Shown piece after piece: positions 40,786 through 50,247 of a stretch of DNA of 64,000 nt. A model generated the notes under the pieces. That model was given only the letters and a program-made list of their open reading frames with translations, did no database searches and was not told where the DNA came from. The stretch's first letter is position 1. Every line of letters begins with the position of its first letter. Source of the DNA: JAJDXO01 sp965207535 (GTDB lineage: Bacteria > Pseudomonadota > Alphaproteobacteria > Rhodospirillales > UBA2165). Location: the NCBI GenBank assembly GCA_965207535.1, contig CBDBMR010000017.1, forward strand, positions 248,001 to 312,000. Direction: 5' to 3'. The translations under genes were made by a program, and so were the position numbers.

Positions 40786-41775
40786 TTGAAGGCGATTGTA
40801 GCGAGAGAGAAGTCGGAGAGCGCTGACGCCCTCCAGGTCGGCACCGAGGAAATCGACCAACCCAAGCCCGGTGCCGGCGAATGCGTCATCGAAGTCCACG
40901 CGAGCGGGGTGAATCCGAGTGACGCAAAGGCTCTACTCGGAAGGATGCCGAACCTGGTCTGGCCGCGGACGCCGGGCCGCGACTATGCCGGGATAGTGGT
41001 CGAGGGGCCCGGCGACCTTGTGGGCAGAGAGGTCTGGGGTACCGGGGGCGATTTAGGCATGCGGCGGAACGGCAACCACGCGGAATATGCAATCGTCGAT
41101 ACCGCCGGCATTGCCGAAAAGCCCGGCAACCTCTCCATGCACGAAGCAGGCAGTCTCGGCGTCTCCTGGACCTGCGCGTATATGGGGATGGTTGACGGCG
41201 CCCGTGTCGCGGACGGGCAAACGGTTGCCGTGCTTGGCGCCAATGGCGCGGTCGGTCAGGCGTCGGTTCAGCTCGCCGGCGCCGCCGGCGCCCGGGTCAT
41301 CGCCGTTGAACGCTCCCGCGATGATTACGCCGGTCACGCCGCCGGCGAGGTCGAAGTCATAAACCTCTCCAAGGAGCCTGACCTCAAGGAAGCCATAATG
41401 GCTCGTACCGATGGCAAGGGCGCGGAGATCATCATGAACTCCGTCGGCAGCCCATATTTTGAGACGGCGCAGACCTGCCTCGCGCGGTTTGGATGTCAGA
41501 TCATTATCTCCACCCTCATCGAAGAGGTGCCGATCAACTTGAGGGTTTTCTACCGCGCCAACCTGAGAATGGTCGGCGTAAGCAACTTGGACTACGACAA
41601 CATTCGCTCGGCTGAAATCATGCGTGCCATCCGGCCCGGTTTCGAGGACGGAACCTACAAGCCCTACGCCATTCTGGACGATTGCGTCTTTGGTCTTGAC
41701 CGGGCGACGGACGGTTACAAAGTTGTCTTGGAAGACGTGCGTCGAGACCGAATTGTCATCGACCCGAAAGCTTAG
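40786..41775 (+). CDS. Zinc-independent MDR oxidoreductase (quinone reductase-like)
   Basis: A 329-residue medium-chain dehydrogenase/reductase. The GroES-like half includes VIEVHASGVNPSDAKALLGRMPNLVWPRTPGRDYAGIVVEGPG, the catalytic zinc cysteine being absent, as in NADPH:quinone reductases. The Rossmann half has VAVLGANGAVGQASVQLAGAAGARVIAVERS. The start codon is TTG; no ATG or GTG is in the right place. It probably reduces a quinone or an enone with NADPH. The aminopeptidase gene follows 9 bp downstream. Confidence 0.85.
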   Translation: MKAIVAREKSESADALQVGTEEIDQPKPGAGECVIEVHASGVNPSDAKALLGRMPNLVWPRTPGRDYAGIVVEGPGDLVGREVWGTGGDLGMRRNGNHAEYAIVDTAGIAEKPGNLSMHEAGSLGVSWTCAYMGMVDGARVADGQTVAVLGANGAVGQASVQLAGAAGARVIAVERSRDDYAGHAAGEVEVINLSKEPDLKEAIMARTDGKGAEIIMNSVGSPYFETAQTCLARFGCQIIISTLIEEVPINLRVFYRANLRMVGVSNLDYDNIRSAEIMRAIRPGFEDGTYKPYAILDDCVFGLDRATDGYKVVLEDVRRDRIVIDPKA

Positions 41776-41784
41776 TCCGGTTCC

Positions 41785-43164
41785 ATGACCTCACTTGATT
41801 GCTTCGTCGACGGTGCAGAAGACCTCACAACGATTCGTCTCGTTTCGCGTGACGACTTGTCCGAGTTTGTTGACGCCCAGCCCGCTCATGTCGGCGATTG
41901 GATCAAAAAACTGGGGTTCGAAGCCAAACAGGGGACCCGCTGCCCGGTCCCGGACGCGACCGGTGCGCTCGCCGAGATTCTCGTTGGTATCGGCGACGAC
42001 GGTCTTCGCCTCGGGACACTGTCGGAATTGCCGACTGGATTAGCCGGCGGGACCTATGCGATTGAGCGGACAGATCTGGAAAACCTCGATATCGCGGTCC
42101 TTGGCTGGGCCCTCGGCGCATACTCGTTTGACCGCTACAAGGATAACGATCGACCGGATGTGCGGCTGATTTGGCCGGAAAGCGCCGATCGCCGGAGCGT
42201 CGAAATGGCGGCGGAGGGTACGTATCTGGTCCGCGACCTTATCAACACGCCGGCTGAGGACATGGGGCCTTCCGAGCTCGCGGCGGCCGCCAGACAGGTG
42301 GCGGACGAGCATGGCGCCGCTTTCACCGAGATCGTCGGGAATGATCTGCTGGAGGAGAATTATCCGGCGGTTCACGCCGTCGGCCGGGCGAGCGACGATC
42401 CGCCCCGGCTCATCGACATCCTGTGGGGCAATCCCGACGCGCCCAAAGTAACGCTGGTGGGAAAAGGAGTTTGCTTTGACACAGGGGGGCTTGATCTGAA
42501 ACCCGCCAGCGGCATGAAGCTGATGAAGAAAGACATGGGCGGCGCCGCACACGTCCTGGGTCTGGCGAAAATGCTGATGACGAACGGGCTGGACATCCGG
42601 CTAAGGGTCCTCGTCCCGGCTGTGGAAAACAGCGTCGCCGGCAATGCACTTCGGCCCCTTGATGTCGTCTCCACCCGCAAGGGCCCGACCGTGGAGATCG
42701 GCAACACGGACGCGGAGGGCCGCGTCATCCTGGCGGACGCACTGGCCGAGGCCGCCGGTGAGGATCCGGAGCTATTGATTGATTTTGCCACGCTCACCGG
42801 CGCGGCTCGTATTGCCCTCGGTACGGAACTGCCGGCGCTGTTCACAAATGACGACGATCTCGCCGCGGCCCTCGCCGCCCACGGAACGGATACCGAGGAC
42901 GCGGTCTGGCGGATGCCCCTGTGGGCCGGTTACCGCAAAATGGTGGACGGCAAGGTTGCGGACCTGACCAATGCGCCGGAAGGGGGTTTTGCCGGGGCGA
43001 TTACGGCTGCTTTGTTCCTGAAGGAGTTCGCCGAACCGGCGCGCCGTTGGGCACACTACGATGTCATGGCATGGAACACGTCGTCGCGGCCGGGCCGGCC
43101 GGAGGGCGGTGAAGCCATGGGAATCCGGGCGCTTTACGCTCACATTGTTTCCGAATTCGGATAA
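41785..43164 (+). CDS. Leucyl aminopeptidase family (M17) metallopeptidase
   Basis: A 459-residue M17 aminopeptidase. The catalytic C-terminal domain has GKGVCFDTGGLDLKPASGMKLMKKDMGGAAHVLGLAKM, containing the metal-binding Lys and Asp residues, and the invariant NTDAEGRVILADALAEA with Asp and Glu ligands and the active-site Arg. It removes N-terminal residues from peptides in the cytosol. The N-terminal macro-like domain is shorter and less conserved, as in the PepA-like group of alphaproteobacteria. Confidence 0.94.
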   Translation: MTSLDCFVDGAEDLTTIRLVSRDDLSEFVDAQPAHVGDWIKKLGFEAKQGTRCPVPDATGALAEILVGIGDDGLRLGTLSELPTGLAGGTYAIERTDLENLDIAVLGWALGAYSFDRYKDNDRPDVRLIWPESADRRSVEMAAEGTYLVRDLINTPAEDMGPSELAAAARQVADEHGAAFTEIVGNDLLEENYPAVHAVGRASDDPPRLIDILWGNPDAPKVTLVGKGVCFDTGGLDLKPASGMKLMKKDMGGAAHVLGLAKMLMTNGLDIRLRVLVPAVENSVAGNALRPLDVVSTRKGPTVEIGNTDAEGRVILADALAEAAGEDPELLIDFATLTGAARIALGTELPALFTNDDDLAAALAAHGTDTEDAVWRMPLWAGYRKMVDGKVADLTNAPEGGFAGAITAALFLKEFAEPARRWAHYDVMAWNTSSRPGRPEGGEAMGIRALYAHIVSEFG

Positions 43165-43181
43165 GCGGCGGACGGGTTCCT

Positions 43182-44138
43182 TTAGGCGCTCCGGGTCCGA
43201 GCCCGGCCCCCCGGCCGATAGCGAAACAAATACGTTGGTAAAATCGCCTCCGCGGCCGTCGGCCGTATCCCCAGATCAGCCAAGGACTTCGCGCCCGCGG
43301 AAACCACATTGTCGGTCCTCAACTGTTTGACTTGATCCCGGGTCAACAGGGGCTTCGGCAACATCTCGAGAAAAAAGGCTTTCATTGACAATAAACCCAA
43401 AGGCACCGGAAAAAGGATCCGCCTCCGACCCGTTTCCTTCAAGATCAGCTGCATAATCTCCCGGCTTGAATAGACCGTGGGCCCACCGAGCTCAAACGTC
43501 TGACCATCGAAAGCGGAATCCGATAATCCGGCGATAACCGCCTCGGCGGCATCGCCGACGAACACCGGCTGAAACTTGGTTCCGCCGGGCTGCGACGTAC
43601 CGAAGACGGGCAAAAACGCGCTGATACGCGTGAAACCCGCGAACATATTGAAGAACCCGTCTTCCGGCCCGAACAGGATGCTGGGCCGAAGTATAACGGC
43701 CCCGGGGAATGCAGCGAGTACAGCCTGTTCGCCGGCCGCCTTGGTACGACCGTACTCGGCGAGGGAATGGGGATCGGCTCCCAAGGCAGACATATGGACG
43801 AGGCGCTTCAGACCGGCGTCCGCCGCGGCCCTCGCCACATTGGAGGCACCGTCCACGTGGACGGACTGAAACGTCTGCCGTCCGCTCTCATAGAGAATAC
43901 CCACGAGATTTACGGCGCCGTCCGCGCCATCCATCGCCGCGGCAATGCTCGACGGATCACAGATGTCGGCCGCGACGGGAACGATCTGACCGACATCTCC
44001 CGCCGGCTTTAGGAAACCCGCCGATTCGATATTCCGAACCGCCACGCGGATTCGATTTCCCCGCTCGGCCAGCCGCTTGACCAGATGCCGGCCAACGAAA
44101 CCGGATCCGCCAACCACGGTTATCGTCTTGTTTTCCAT
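43182..44138 (-). CDS. Complex I NDUFA9-like NAD-binding protein
   Basis: A 318-residue atypical short-chain dehydrogenase. The Rossmann motif is VVGGSGFVGRHLVKRLAERGN, with VNLVGILYESGRQTFQSVHVDG and the motif SRYGRTK-like AEYGRTKAAGEQAV in place of the standard YxxxK. This is the group homologous to mitochondrial NDUFA9. Some members associate with complex I; others are oxidoreductases of unknown substrate. ATG at 44138 starts the Rossmann fold. A strong hairpin lies 79 bp upstream. Confidence 0.85.
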   Translation of the reverse strand: MENKTITVVGGSGFVGRHLVKRLAERGNRIRVAVRNIESAGFLKPAGDVGQIVPVAADICDPSSIAAAMDGADGAVNLVGILYESGRQTFQSVHVDGASNVARAAADAGLKRLVHMSALGADPHSLAEYGRTKAAGEQAVLAAFPGAVILRPSILFGPEDGFFNMFAGFTRISAFLPVFGTSQPGGTKFQPVFVGDAAEAVIAGLSDSAFDGQTFELGGPTVYSSREIMQLILKETGRRRILFPVPLGLLSMKAFFLEMLPKPLLTRDQVKQLRTDNVVSAGAKSLADLGIRPTAAEAILPTYLFRYRPGGRARTRSA

Positions 44139-44216
44139 TCTTCGTCCTCTGAGCCGGAACACCCCGGCGGTCCGCCGGCAGGTGCGACCGATATTCATAG
44201 CGCCCGGCCGCCACTC

Positions 44217-44258
44217 GCTCAACCGTTGCCCGGCCCGAGAGGCGGGTGACGGTTGAGC
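44217..44258. other. Strong hairpin between the NDUFA9-like gene and tRNA-Leu
   Basis: GCTCAACCGT (44217-44226) pairs with ACGGTTGAGC (44249-44258), and the inner CCCG/CGGG extends the stem. It is 79 bp upstream of the NDUFA9-like start and just before the tRNA-Leu promoter. It could be a leader structure or a small repeat; no T-run in either direction. Confidence 0.4.
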
Positions 44259-44271
44259 CGGCGAAACCCGG

Positions 44272-44300
44272 TTGACAGCCTTTGGGTTGAGAAGTACGAC
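44272..44300 (+). promoter_or_regulatory. Sigma-70 promoter of tRNA-Leu
   Basis: TTGACA (44272-44277), a 17-bp spacer and TACGAC (44295-44300) lie 39 bp before the mature tRNA start. Confidence 0.6.
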
Positions 44301-44338
44301 CTACAGCCCGCCGAGCCGGGACGGTTCGCCGGATGGTC

Positions 44339-44425
<87 letters not shown>

Positions 44426-44480
44426 ATTCCCTTGGCATAGTTGGTGCCGGTTTCGACAATTGCGCAATGGATGATATGAC

Positions 44481-45095
44481 GTGACCGTGGAGTTGTATCA
44501 GGGTGATCTTCCGGCCGGGCTTGATCTCGGCGAGACCGTCGCTGTCGATACGGAGACGCTCGGCCTCAATCCGCAAAGGGACCGTCTTTGCCTCGTACAG
44601 CTATCGTCCGGCGACGGAAACGCGCATCTGGTTCAGCTATCCAATGGGAACTATGACGCACCGAATTTGAAGCGCCTGTTCGAGGATGAAACGGTCATCA
44701 AGTTGTTTCATTTCGGGCGGTTTGATATCGCCATGATCAAGCGGTATCTCGGTGTCGTGTGTCGCCCGGTCTATTGCACCAAGATCGCTTCAAAGCTGTC
44801 GCGAACCTATACGGATCGGCATGGTCTCAAAGACCTCTGCACGGAGCTGATTGGCGTGGATCTCTCCAAGCAGCAGCAGCAATCCGACTGGGGCGCCGCG
44901 GAGCTGACGCCGGAACAACTGGAATATGCGGCTTCCGACGTGCTCTACCTGCACCGCCTTAAGCAGTCATTGGATGAAAGACTGGCCAGAGAAGGAAGGG
45001 CAGCCCTTGCTGAAGCTTGCTTCGAGTTTCTCCCACATCGGGCGGAGCTCGACCTGGCTGGCTGGGAAGACCAGGATATCTTCTCGCACGCCTGA
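44481..45095 (+). CDS. RNase D-like 3'-5' exonuclease
   Basis: A 204-residue DEDD-type exonuclease, only the catalytic domain of RNase D without HRDC repeats. Acidic residues are visible as D23 and E25 (VAVDTETLGL), an Asp in KLFHFGRFDIAMI, and Tyr/Asp in LEYAASDVLYLHRL (DEDDy). LCTELIGVDLSKQQQQSDWGAAELT is the typical middle block. The start is GTG at 44481 or 44487. It likely trims structured RNA 3' ends, possibly tRNA precursors; the tRNA-Leu gene just upstream is probably incidental. Confidence 0.9.
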   Translation: MTVELYQGDLPAGLDLGETVAVDTETLGLNPQRDRLCLVQLSSGDGNAHLVQLSNGNYDAPNLKRLFEDETVIKLFHFGRFDIAMIKRYLGVVCRPVYCTKIASKLSRTYTDRHGLKDLCTELIGVDLSKQQQQSDWGAAELTPEQLEYAASDVLYLHRLKQSLDERLAREGRAALAEACFEFLPHRAELDLAGWEDQDIFSHA

Positions 45096-45169
45096 TTCGG
45101 CAGCGCGTGACCGACAATCTACAGCGGATATTGTGGTATGCGATTTCTATGCCGAATCGGCGGGATTTG

Positions 45170-45198
45170 TTGACCTTTAGCCGGCCGGGTCGCATACT
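45170..45198 (+). promoter_or_regulatory. Promoter of the kdsD-lptCAB-rpoN operon
   Basis: TTGACC (45170-45175), a 17-bp spacer and CATACT (45193-45198) form a good sigma-70 promoter in the 226-bp gap. The predicted transcript would start near 45205, about 117 bp before kdsD. Confidence 0.6.
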
Positions 45199-45321
45199 GC
45201 GCCCGAGAGGTGCCCGGAATCCAAGTGTTTTTCGCGCATCGGCGGAATGCCTTTGGCGGGCGCCGCCCAGCCGCGCGAACATAACCCCGGCCTCCATTTC
45301 GACGAGAGTGTTTGTCCAGAG

Positions 45322-46335
45322 ATGAGCAATCCGACGCCCCTTCGACGCGATGATGGTCAAGATGGGTCCAATAAATCCGACGAAGACCTGCGGGCGGCAG
45401 CGCGCGTTCTATCGCTCGCCAAAGATGGTCTGGAGGCGCTGCTAAACGGCCTGGACGGAAACTTCACCAGTGCCTTGGATTTGCTTCAACAAACCCATGG
45501 CCGGGTCATCGTCACCGGAATGGGGAAAAGCGGAGACGTGGCCAAGAAGATTGCCGCTACCTTGGCGTCAACCGGTACGCCTGCCTACTTCGTTCATCCG
45601 GCAGAGGCCAGTCACGGTGATCTCGGCATGATCGTGAAACAGGATACCGTGGTAGCGCTATCGAACTCGGGGGAAACACCGGAACTTTCGGATATTACCA
45701 ACTACGTAAAACGGTTCGGCATTCCCCTGATCGCCGTGACCGGCCGGGCCGACAGCGCTTTCGCAGTCCACGCGGACGTCGCCCTCGTGCTCCCCGCAGT
45801 CGATGAGGCCTGTCCCAATGGCTTGGCGCCAACCACCTCGACCACCATGATGATCGCCCTGGGAGACGCGCTGGCCATAGCAATGATGGAGCGCAAGGGC
45901 ATATCGGTGACTGATTACAAGACCTTTCATCCCGGGGGGCACCTGGCAGAACGGGCGCTCCGGGTTTTGAGCGTCGCCGATCTCATGCACACCGGCGACG
46001 AGCTTCCGATAGCATCAATCGAAACGCCAATGCCTGAAGTTTTGGCCGAAATGACCGATAAACGGCTGGGCTGTATTGCCGTCACCAGCGGAGAGGATCT
46101 GGTGGGCGTTATCACCGATGGTGATGTGCGCCGGCACATCTCCGGCGACATTTTGGAAATGAACGCCAAAGACGTTATGACGGCGGACCCCCGGACAATA
46201 TCTCCCGGGGCGCTGGCCAGTGAGGCCGTACAGCTAATGAATGATCATGAGATTACGAACCTGCTTGTAGCCGAAGGCCGCGAGCTTTCCGGCGTGATCC
46301 ACATTCACGACTGCATGCGTGCGGGGGTGGTGTGA
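45322..46335 (+). CDS. kdsD: D-arabinose 5-phosphate isomerase (KdsD/KpsF family)
   Basis: A 337-residue isomerase making arabinose 5-phosphate from ribulose 5-phosphate, the first step to KDO for lipopolysaccharide. The SIS domain has VIVTGMGKSGDVAKKIAATLASTG, HPAEASHGDLGMI and SNSGETPELSDI, then HPGGHLAER. Two CBS domains follow (from about residue 215), including LGCIAVTSGEDLVGVITDGDVRRHI. ATG at 45322 is used; upstream codons are non-homologous. It leads the LPS export operon, in the usual alphaproteobacterial order. Confidence 0.92.
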   Translation: MSNPTPLRRDDGQDGSNKSDEDLRAAARVLSLAKDGLEALLNGLDGNFTSALDLLQQTHGRVIVTGMGKSGDVAKKIAATLASTGTPAYFVHPAEASHGDLGMIVKQDTVVALSNSGETPELSDITNYVKRFGIPLIAVTGRADSAFAVHADVALVLPAVDEACPNGLAPTTSTTMMIALGDALAIAMMERKGISVTDYKTFHPGGHLAERALRVLSVADLMHTGDELPIASIETPMPEVLAEMTDKRLGCIAVTSGEDLVGVITDGDVRRHISGDILEMNAKDVMTADPRTISPGALASEAVQLMNDHEITNLLVAEGRELSGVIHIHDCMRAGVV

Positions 46336-46339
46336 GGCG

Positions 46340-47035
46340 ATGGACGGGCAAACCGCAGCCACGACCACTGTGACCCCGGCGAATAGGTCCGCGGATATTT
46401 TTACCGCATCCGCACGCAGCGAAAACCGGCGCAGCAGTGTCGGCTACAGCCGGTTCGTTTCGTTCATGAAATTTATCCTGCCGGCGGCGGCGTTACTTTT
46501 GGTCGTCCTGGTTGTCGTTTGGCCACAGTTCGACTTCAAAAATCAAAGGTTTGGCCTCCAATTCACGAAGCTGCAAGCGACGGAGGGTGATGTGCCCGCG
46601 ATGGTCAATGCCCGCTTCGTCGGCTCGGATCGAAAAGAGCAGCCGTATACAATTACCGCTGACCTCGCGAGAAACCTCTTATTCGGCGGCAAGTCCGTCG
46701 AACTTGAGATGCCCAAGGCCGATATCACGGCGCGGGACGGCAGTTGGATCGTACTCACTGCCAATTCAGGCGTCTATGATCAGGATAGCAAGAAGCTCGG
46801 ACTCGAAGGCTCGGTGAAGCTGTTTCACGATGCAGGGTACGAGTTCAACACCAAGACAGCGCAGATCGATTTAGGCCTCGGCAATGCCGAGAGCAATTCA
46901 CCCGTTCGCGGTCAGGGGCCGTTCGGCCAACTGGAGGCCCAGGGATTTAAGCTGGAAAACAAGGGTCAGACCATCTATTTCACCGGCAAATCCAAACTCG
47001 TGATCTTTCCAAAGTTGGCGCAGGAGGTTCAATGA
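46340..47035 (+). CDS. lptC: LPS export ABC transporter periplasmic protein LptC
   Basis: A 231-residue bitopic inner-membrane protein: a cytoplasmic N-terminus of about 40 residues, a transmembrane helix near 44-62 (FILPAAALLLVVLVVVW), then an LptC/OstA-like beta-jellyroll domain (MVNARFVGSDRKEQPYTITADLA). It receives LPS from LptB2FG and passes it to LptA. The stop overlaps the lptA ATG as ATGA. The N-terminal extension before the helix is typical of alphaproteobacterial LptC. Confidence 0.88.
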   Translation: MDGQTAATTTVTPANRSADIFTASARSENRRSSVGYSRFVSFMKFILPAAALLLVVLVVVWPQFDFKNQRFGLQFTKLQATEGDVPAMVNARFVGSDRKEQPYTITADLARNLLFGGKSVELEMPKADITARDGSWIVLTANSGVYDQDSKKLGLEGSVKLFHDAGYEFNTKTAQIDLGLGNAESNSPVRGQGPFGQLEAQGFKLENKGQTIYFTGKSKLVIFPKLAQEVQ

Positions 47036-47835
47036 TTCGCGCCGGAATTCCGATCGGACCCGTACTCGCCATGTCGCTGGGAATCGTGGCCGCGTGTCCG
47101 GTTTTTGGACAATCACTAAACCTCGCCAGCGATGCCGATGGCGGCCCCATAGAAATATTTGCCGATGACGGCATCGAGTGGCAGCGGGGGAATGAAGTAT
47201 TGATCGCCCGCGGCAACGCCAGAGCCGTGCGCAAAGACATCTCGGTGACAGCGGATGTCCTCAGGGCCCACTACGCGAGCCGTAGCGATGGCGCCACGGA
47301 GTTGTCGCGACTGGATGCGGCCGGTGGCGTCAAAATCGCCTCGCCGTCGGAAAACGTCACCGGCGATTCCGCCGTGTACGATCTTGAAAAGGCCATCCTT
47401 GTGGTGGCCGGCGATCACGTTCGATTCGATACCGACAATGATCGAATTACCGCCAATCAGCAGATGGAGTATTGGGAGCGGCAGCAAATGGCGGTCGCCC
47501 GGGGTCGCGCCGTCGGTCTTCACGATGGCAAGCGAATACGCGCCGAAGTGTTGGTGGCCTTTCTCCGCCCCGACCAACAGGGCAAATCTCGGGTCTTCCG
47601 CGTACAGGCGTTCGACAATGTCGTTATCCAGACCGAAATCGACACGGTTCGGGCGAACGAGGGCACGTACAATGTGGATTCGGGGATCGCCACATTGATC
47701 GGAAACGTCAGGATTACCCGCGGTGAAAATCAGCTCGCCGGAGACCGTGCCGAGGTCGATTTGAACACCGGGATTAGTAAGCTGTTAAGCGATCCCGGTC
47801 AGCCTGTCCGGGGCCTGCTGGTTCCCAAGAAATAA
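47032..47835 (+). CDS. lptA: Periplasmic LPS bridge protein LptA
   Basis: A 267-residue OstA-like protein. A signal peptide ends near residue 25 (ACPVFGQS). Beta-jellyroll repeats with the family spacing follow: PIEIFADDGIEWQRGNEVLIARGNARA, VTGDSAVYDLEKAILVVAGDHVRFD, and NVRITRGENQLAGDRAEVDLNTG near the end. It forms the periplasmic bridge for LPS between LptC and LptD. It overlaps lptC by 4 bp. Confidence 0.92.
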   Translation: MIRAGIPIGPVLAMSLGIVAACPVFGQSLNLASDADGGPIEIFADDGIEWQRGNEVLIARGNARAVRKDISVTADVLRAHYASRSDGATELSRLDAAGGVKIASPSENVTGDSAVYDLEKAILVVAGDHVRFDTDNDRITANQQMEYWERQQMAVARGRAVGLHDGKRIRAEVLVAFLRPDQQGKSRVFRVQAFDNVVIQTEIDTVRANEGTYNVDSGIATLIGNVRITRGENQLAGDRAEVDLNTGISKLLSDPGQPVRGLLVPKK

Positions 47836-47906
47836 GCATTGAAAGCCTACGCACGACAGATGGCCGTGAGCATGATACAGAACACCGACATATCGGAGCC
47901 TCGCCA

Positions 47907-48719
47907 GTGAACAGACAGCCCCGCAAACAAGACCGGCGGCGGTCCGGCCCGACGGACGGTCAGGTGGCAAATACCCCCCGGATCGTTGCCGAAAATATTC
48001 GCGGTCTGTCGGCCCGCAATCTCGGTAAGCGTTTTGATAAACGGCCGGTTGTCCGAGGCGTGTCGATAGCGATCGACCGGGGTGAGGTCGTCGGGTTGCT
48101 CGGTCCAAATGGAGCAGGCAAGACGACTTGTTTCTATTTGATTACGGGACTCGTTGCGCCGGATTCGGGTTCGATCGTCCTCGACGGCGAAGACATCACC
48201 GAATTGCCCATGTATCGGCGGGCCCGACTGGGGATTGGATACCTGCCCCAGGAAGCCTCCATCTTCAGAGGATTAACGGTCGAGAACAATATCCGCGCGG
48301 TTCTTGAAGTCATCGAGAAGTCTCGTGACCGGCGCGAGGCGATGCTGGATGCGCTACTGGCTGAATTCTCGATTACCCATCTCAGGAGAACCCCTGCGCT
48401 GGCGTTGTCCGGGGGTGAACGCCGCCGGGTAGAGATCGCGCGAGCCCTGGCCTCGCGGCCAAGCTTTGTACTCCTGGACGAACCGTTAGCCGGGATCGAT
48501 CCGATCGCCGTCAGTGACATTCGCGACCTCGTGGCCCACCTCAAGGACCGGGGCATAGGAGTGCTGATAACCGATCATAACGTCCGCGACACCCTCGACG
48601 TGATCGACCGGGCCTACGTCATCCATGACGGAATGGTTCTGATGCAAGGCACTGCTTCCGATATCGTCGGCAATGAAGACGTGCGCCGAGTCTATCTCGG
48701 CGACCAATTCAACCTTTAG
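47907..48719 (+). CDS. lptB: LPS export ABC transporter ATPase LptB
   Basis: A 270-residue ABC ATPase that powers LPS extraction with LptF and LptG (not in the window). Walker A GPNGAGKTTCFY, the Q-loop in GYLPQEASIFRGLTVENN, the signature LSGGERRRVEIARAL, Walker B FVLLDEPLAGIDP and the switch His in ITDHNVRDTLD are all intact. The N-terminus carries about 33 extra residues before the ATPase core, so a later start is possible. rpoN begins 7 bp after its stop. Confidence 0.94.
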   Translation: MNRQPRKQDRRRSGPTDGQVANTPRIVAENIRGLSARNLGKRFDKRPVVRGVSIAIDRGEVVGLLGPNGAGKTTCFYLITGLVAPDSGSIVLDGEDITELPMYRRARLGIGYLPQEASIFRGLTVENNIRAVLEVIEKSRDRREAMLDALLAEFSITHLRRTPALALSGGERRRVEIARALASRPSFVLLDEPLAGIDPIAVSDIRDLVAHLKDRGIGVLITDHNVRDTLDVIDRAYVIHDGMVLMQGTASDIVGNEDVRRVYLGDQFNL

Positions 48720-48726
48720 ACTACTG

Positions 48727-50247
48727 ATGGCCATAGGCCCCCGCCTCGAACTCCGCCAGGGACAATCCCTGGTGATGACGCCCCAGCTCCAACAGGCGAT
48801 CAAACTGCTCCAGCTATCCAATGTTGAGGTTGTCGAGTATGTGGAGGGCGAACTCGCCGAAAACCCCATGCTCGAACGGGACGAAAACAGCCAGGAACAG
48901 TTTGACGAGCCTGATCGTTCCGGGGAACAACCGGCGGAAAGCGAGAGCAACCCGGAGGAGGCCGACAATTCAGCCAACCTTGAGTTCGCTGACGCTGATT
49001 CACCGGAAACACCCCAAGTCGAAGCACTCGATGCCGACTATCAGAACGATTGGACGGATGACGGCACCGCGCCGCGGCCGGCGGATTATTCGCCAACCGG
49101 GGGCGGCGGCGGTTCCGGCGAAAGCACCGCTACAATTCTTGAGCAAACCCTCTCTCAAGAAGTTTCTCTCCGCGACCACCTTATGGCGCAGATCACCGTC
49201 GACATCAAAGACCCGGCTGATCGCCTGATTGCAATTCAACTTATCGAGTCACTGGATGAGGCAGGTCGAATCGCCGACGAAGTAGATACTGTTGCCGAAC
49301 GTCTGGGCTGCCCCGCGGGAAAGGTAGAGTCGGTGCTCTCCCAGCTTCAACTGATGGATCCACCAGGTATTTTCGCCCGGTCATTGGTCGAATGCTGGGC
49401 CATTCAGCTCCGCGAACGGGATCGACTGGACCCGGCAATGGAGCGTCTGCTGGAAAATGTCGAACTGCTGAAACAACATGACTATTCTGCCCTTTCCAAA
49501 CTGTGTCACGTAGATATCGATGATATCCGTGACATGATCGACGAAATTTGGGCCCTTAGTCATCGGCCGGCCGAGGCATTCGATCATGTGATGGCGCAGC
49601 CCATTACGCCCGACGTAGTCATGCGCTCCGGACCGGGCGGCAAATGGATCGTTGAACTGAACAGCGAAACTCTACCCAGAGTGCTGGTGAACAATAGGTA
49701 CTATGCCGAGGTTTCCGCCGCAGTAAGAACCAAAGATGAGAAGGCCTACGTCGCAGAGAAATATCAATCGGCGCATTGGCTTGTTAAGGCTCTGCACCAA
49801 CGGGCGACGACCATCCTCAAGGTGTCCCGGGAAATCGTCCTCCAGCAAGAGGCTTTTTTTGCCAAGGGCGTTGAACATCTCAAGCCTCTGGTACTGCGGG
49901 ACATCGCCGACGAAATAGAAATGCACGAAAGCACCGTGAGCCGGGTGACTTCGAACAAGTACATCAACACGCCTCGGGGCATTTACGAGTTGAAGTACTT
50001 CTTCACCCAGGCCATCGCCTCGACGGTTGGCGGAGAAGCTCACTCGGCGGAAGCGGTGAGACACAAAATCAAGTCGTTGGTCGACGGAGAGACCAAGGAT
50101 ACCATTTTGTCCGATGACAAGATGGTCGAATTGTTGAATGCGGAGGGCATTGATATTGCCCGGCGAACCGTCGCTAAGTATCGAGAATCTATGAATATTC
50201 CGTCTTCGGTACAGCGTCGCCGCAACAAAGCGCTGCTGGCCGGTTGA
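48727..50247 (+). CDS. rpoN: RNA polymerase sigma-54 factor RpoN
   Basis: A 506-residue sigma-54 factor. Region I is LELRQGQSLVMTPQLQQAIKLLQLSN; an acidic, low-complexity region II follows (residues about 45-120). The core-binding and DNA-binding regions include FFAKGVEHLKPLVLRDIADEIEMHESTVSRVTSNKYI, and the RpoN box is ARRTVAKYRE near the C-terminus. ATG at 48727 starts directly before region I. It directs transcription from -24/-12 promoters with enhancer proteins. Confidence 0.96.
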   Translation: MAIGPRLELRQGQSLVMTPQLQQAIKLLQLSNVEVVEYVEGELAENPMLERDENSQEQFDEPDRSGEQPAESESNPEEADNSANLEFADADSPETPQVEALDADYQNDWTDDGTAPRPADYSPTGGGGGSGESTATILEQTLSQEVSLRDHLMAQITVDIKDPADRLIAIQLIESLDEAGRIADEVDTVAERLGCPAGKVESVLSQLQLMDPPGIFARSLVECWAIQLRERDRLDPAMERLLENVELLKQHDYSALSKLCHVDIDDIRDMIDEIWALSHRPAEAFDHVMAQPITPDVVMRSGPGGKWIVELNSETLPRVLVNNRYYAEVSAAVRTKDEKAYVAEKYQSAHWLVKALHQRATTILKVSREIVLQQEAFFAKGVEHLKPLVLRDIADEIEMHESTVSRVTSNKYINTPRGIYELKYFFTQAIASTVGGEAHSAEAVRHKIKSLVDGETKDTILSDDKMVELLNAEGIDIARRTVAKYRESMNIPSSVQRRRNKALLAG

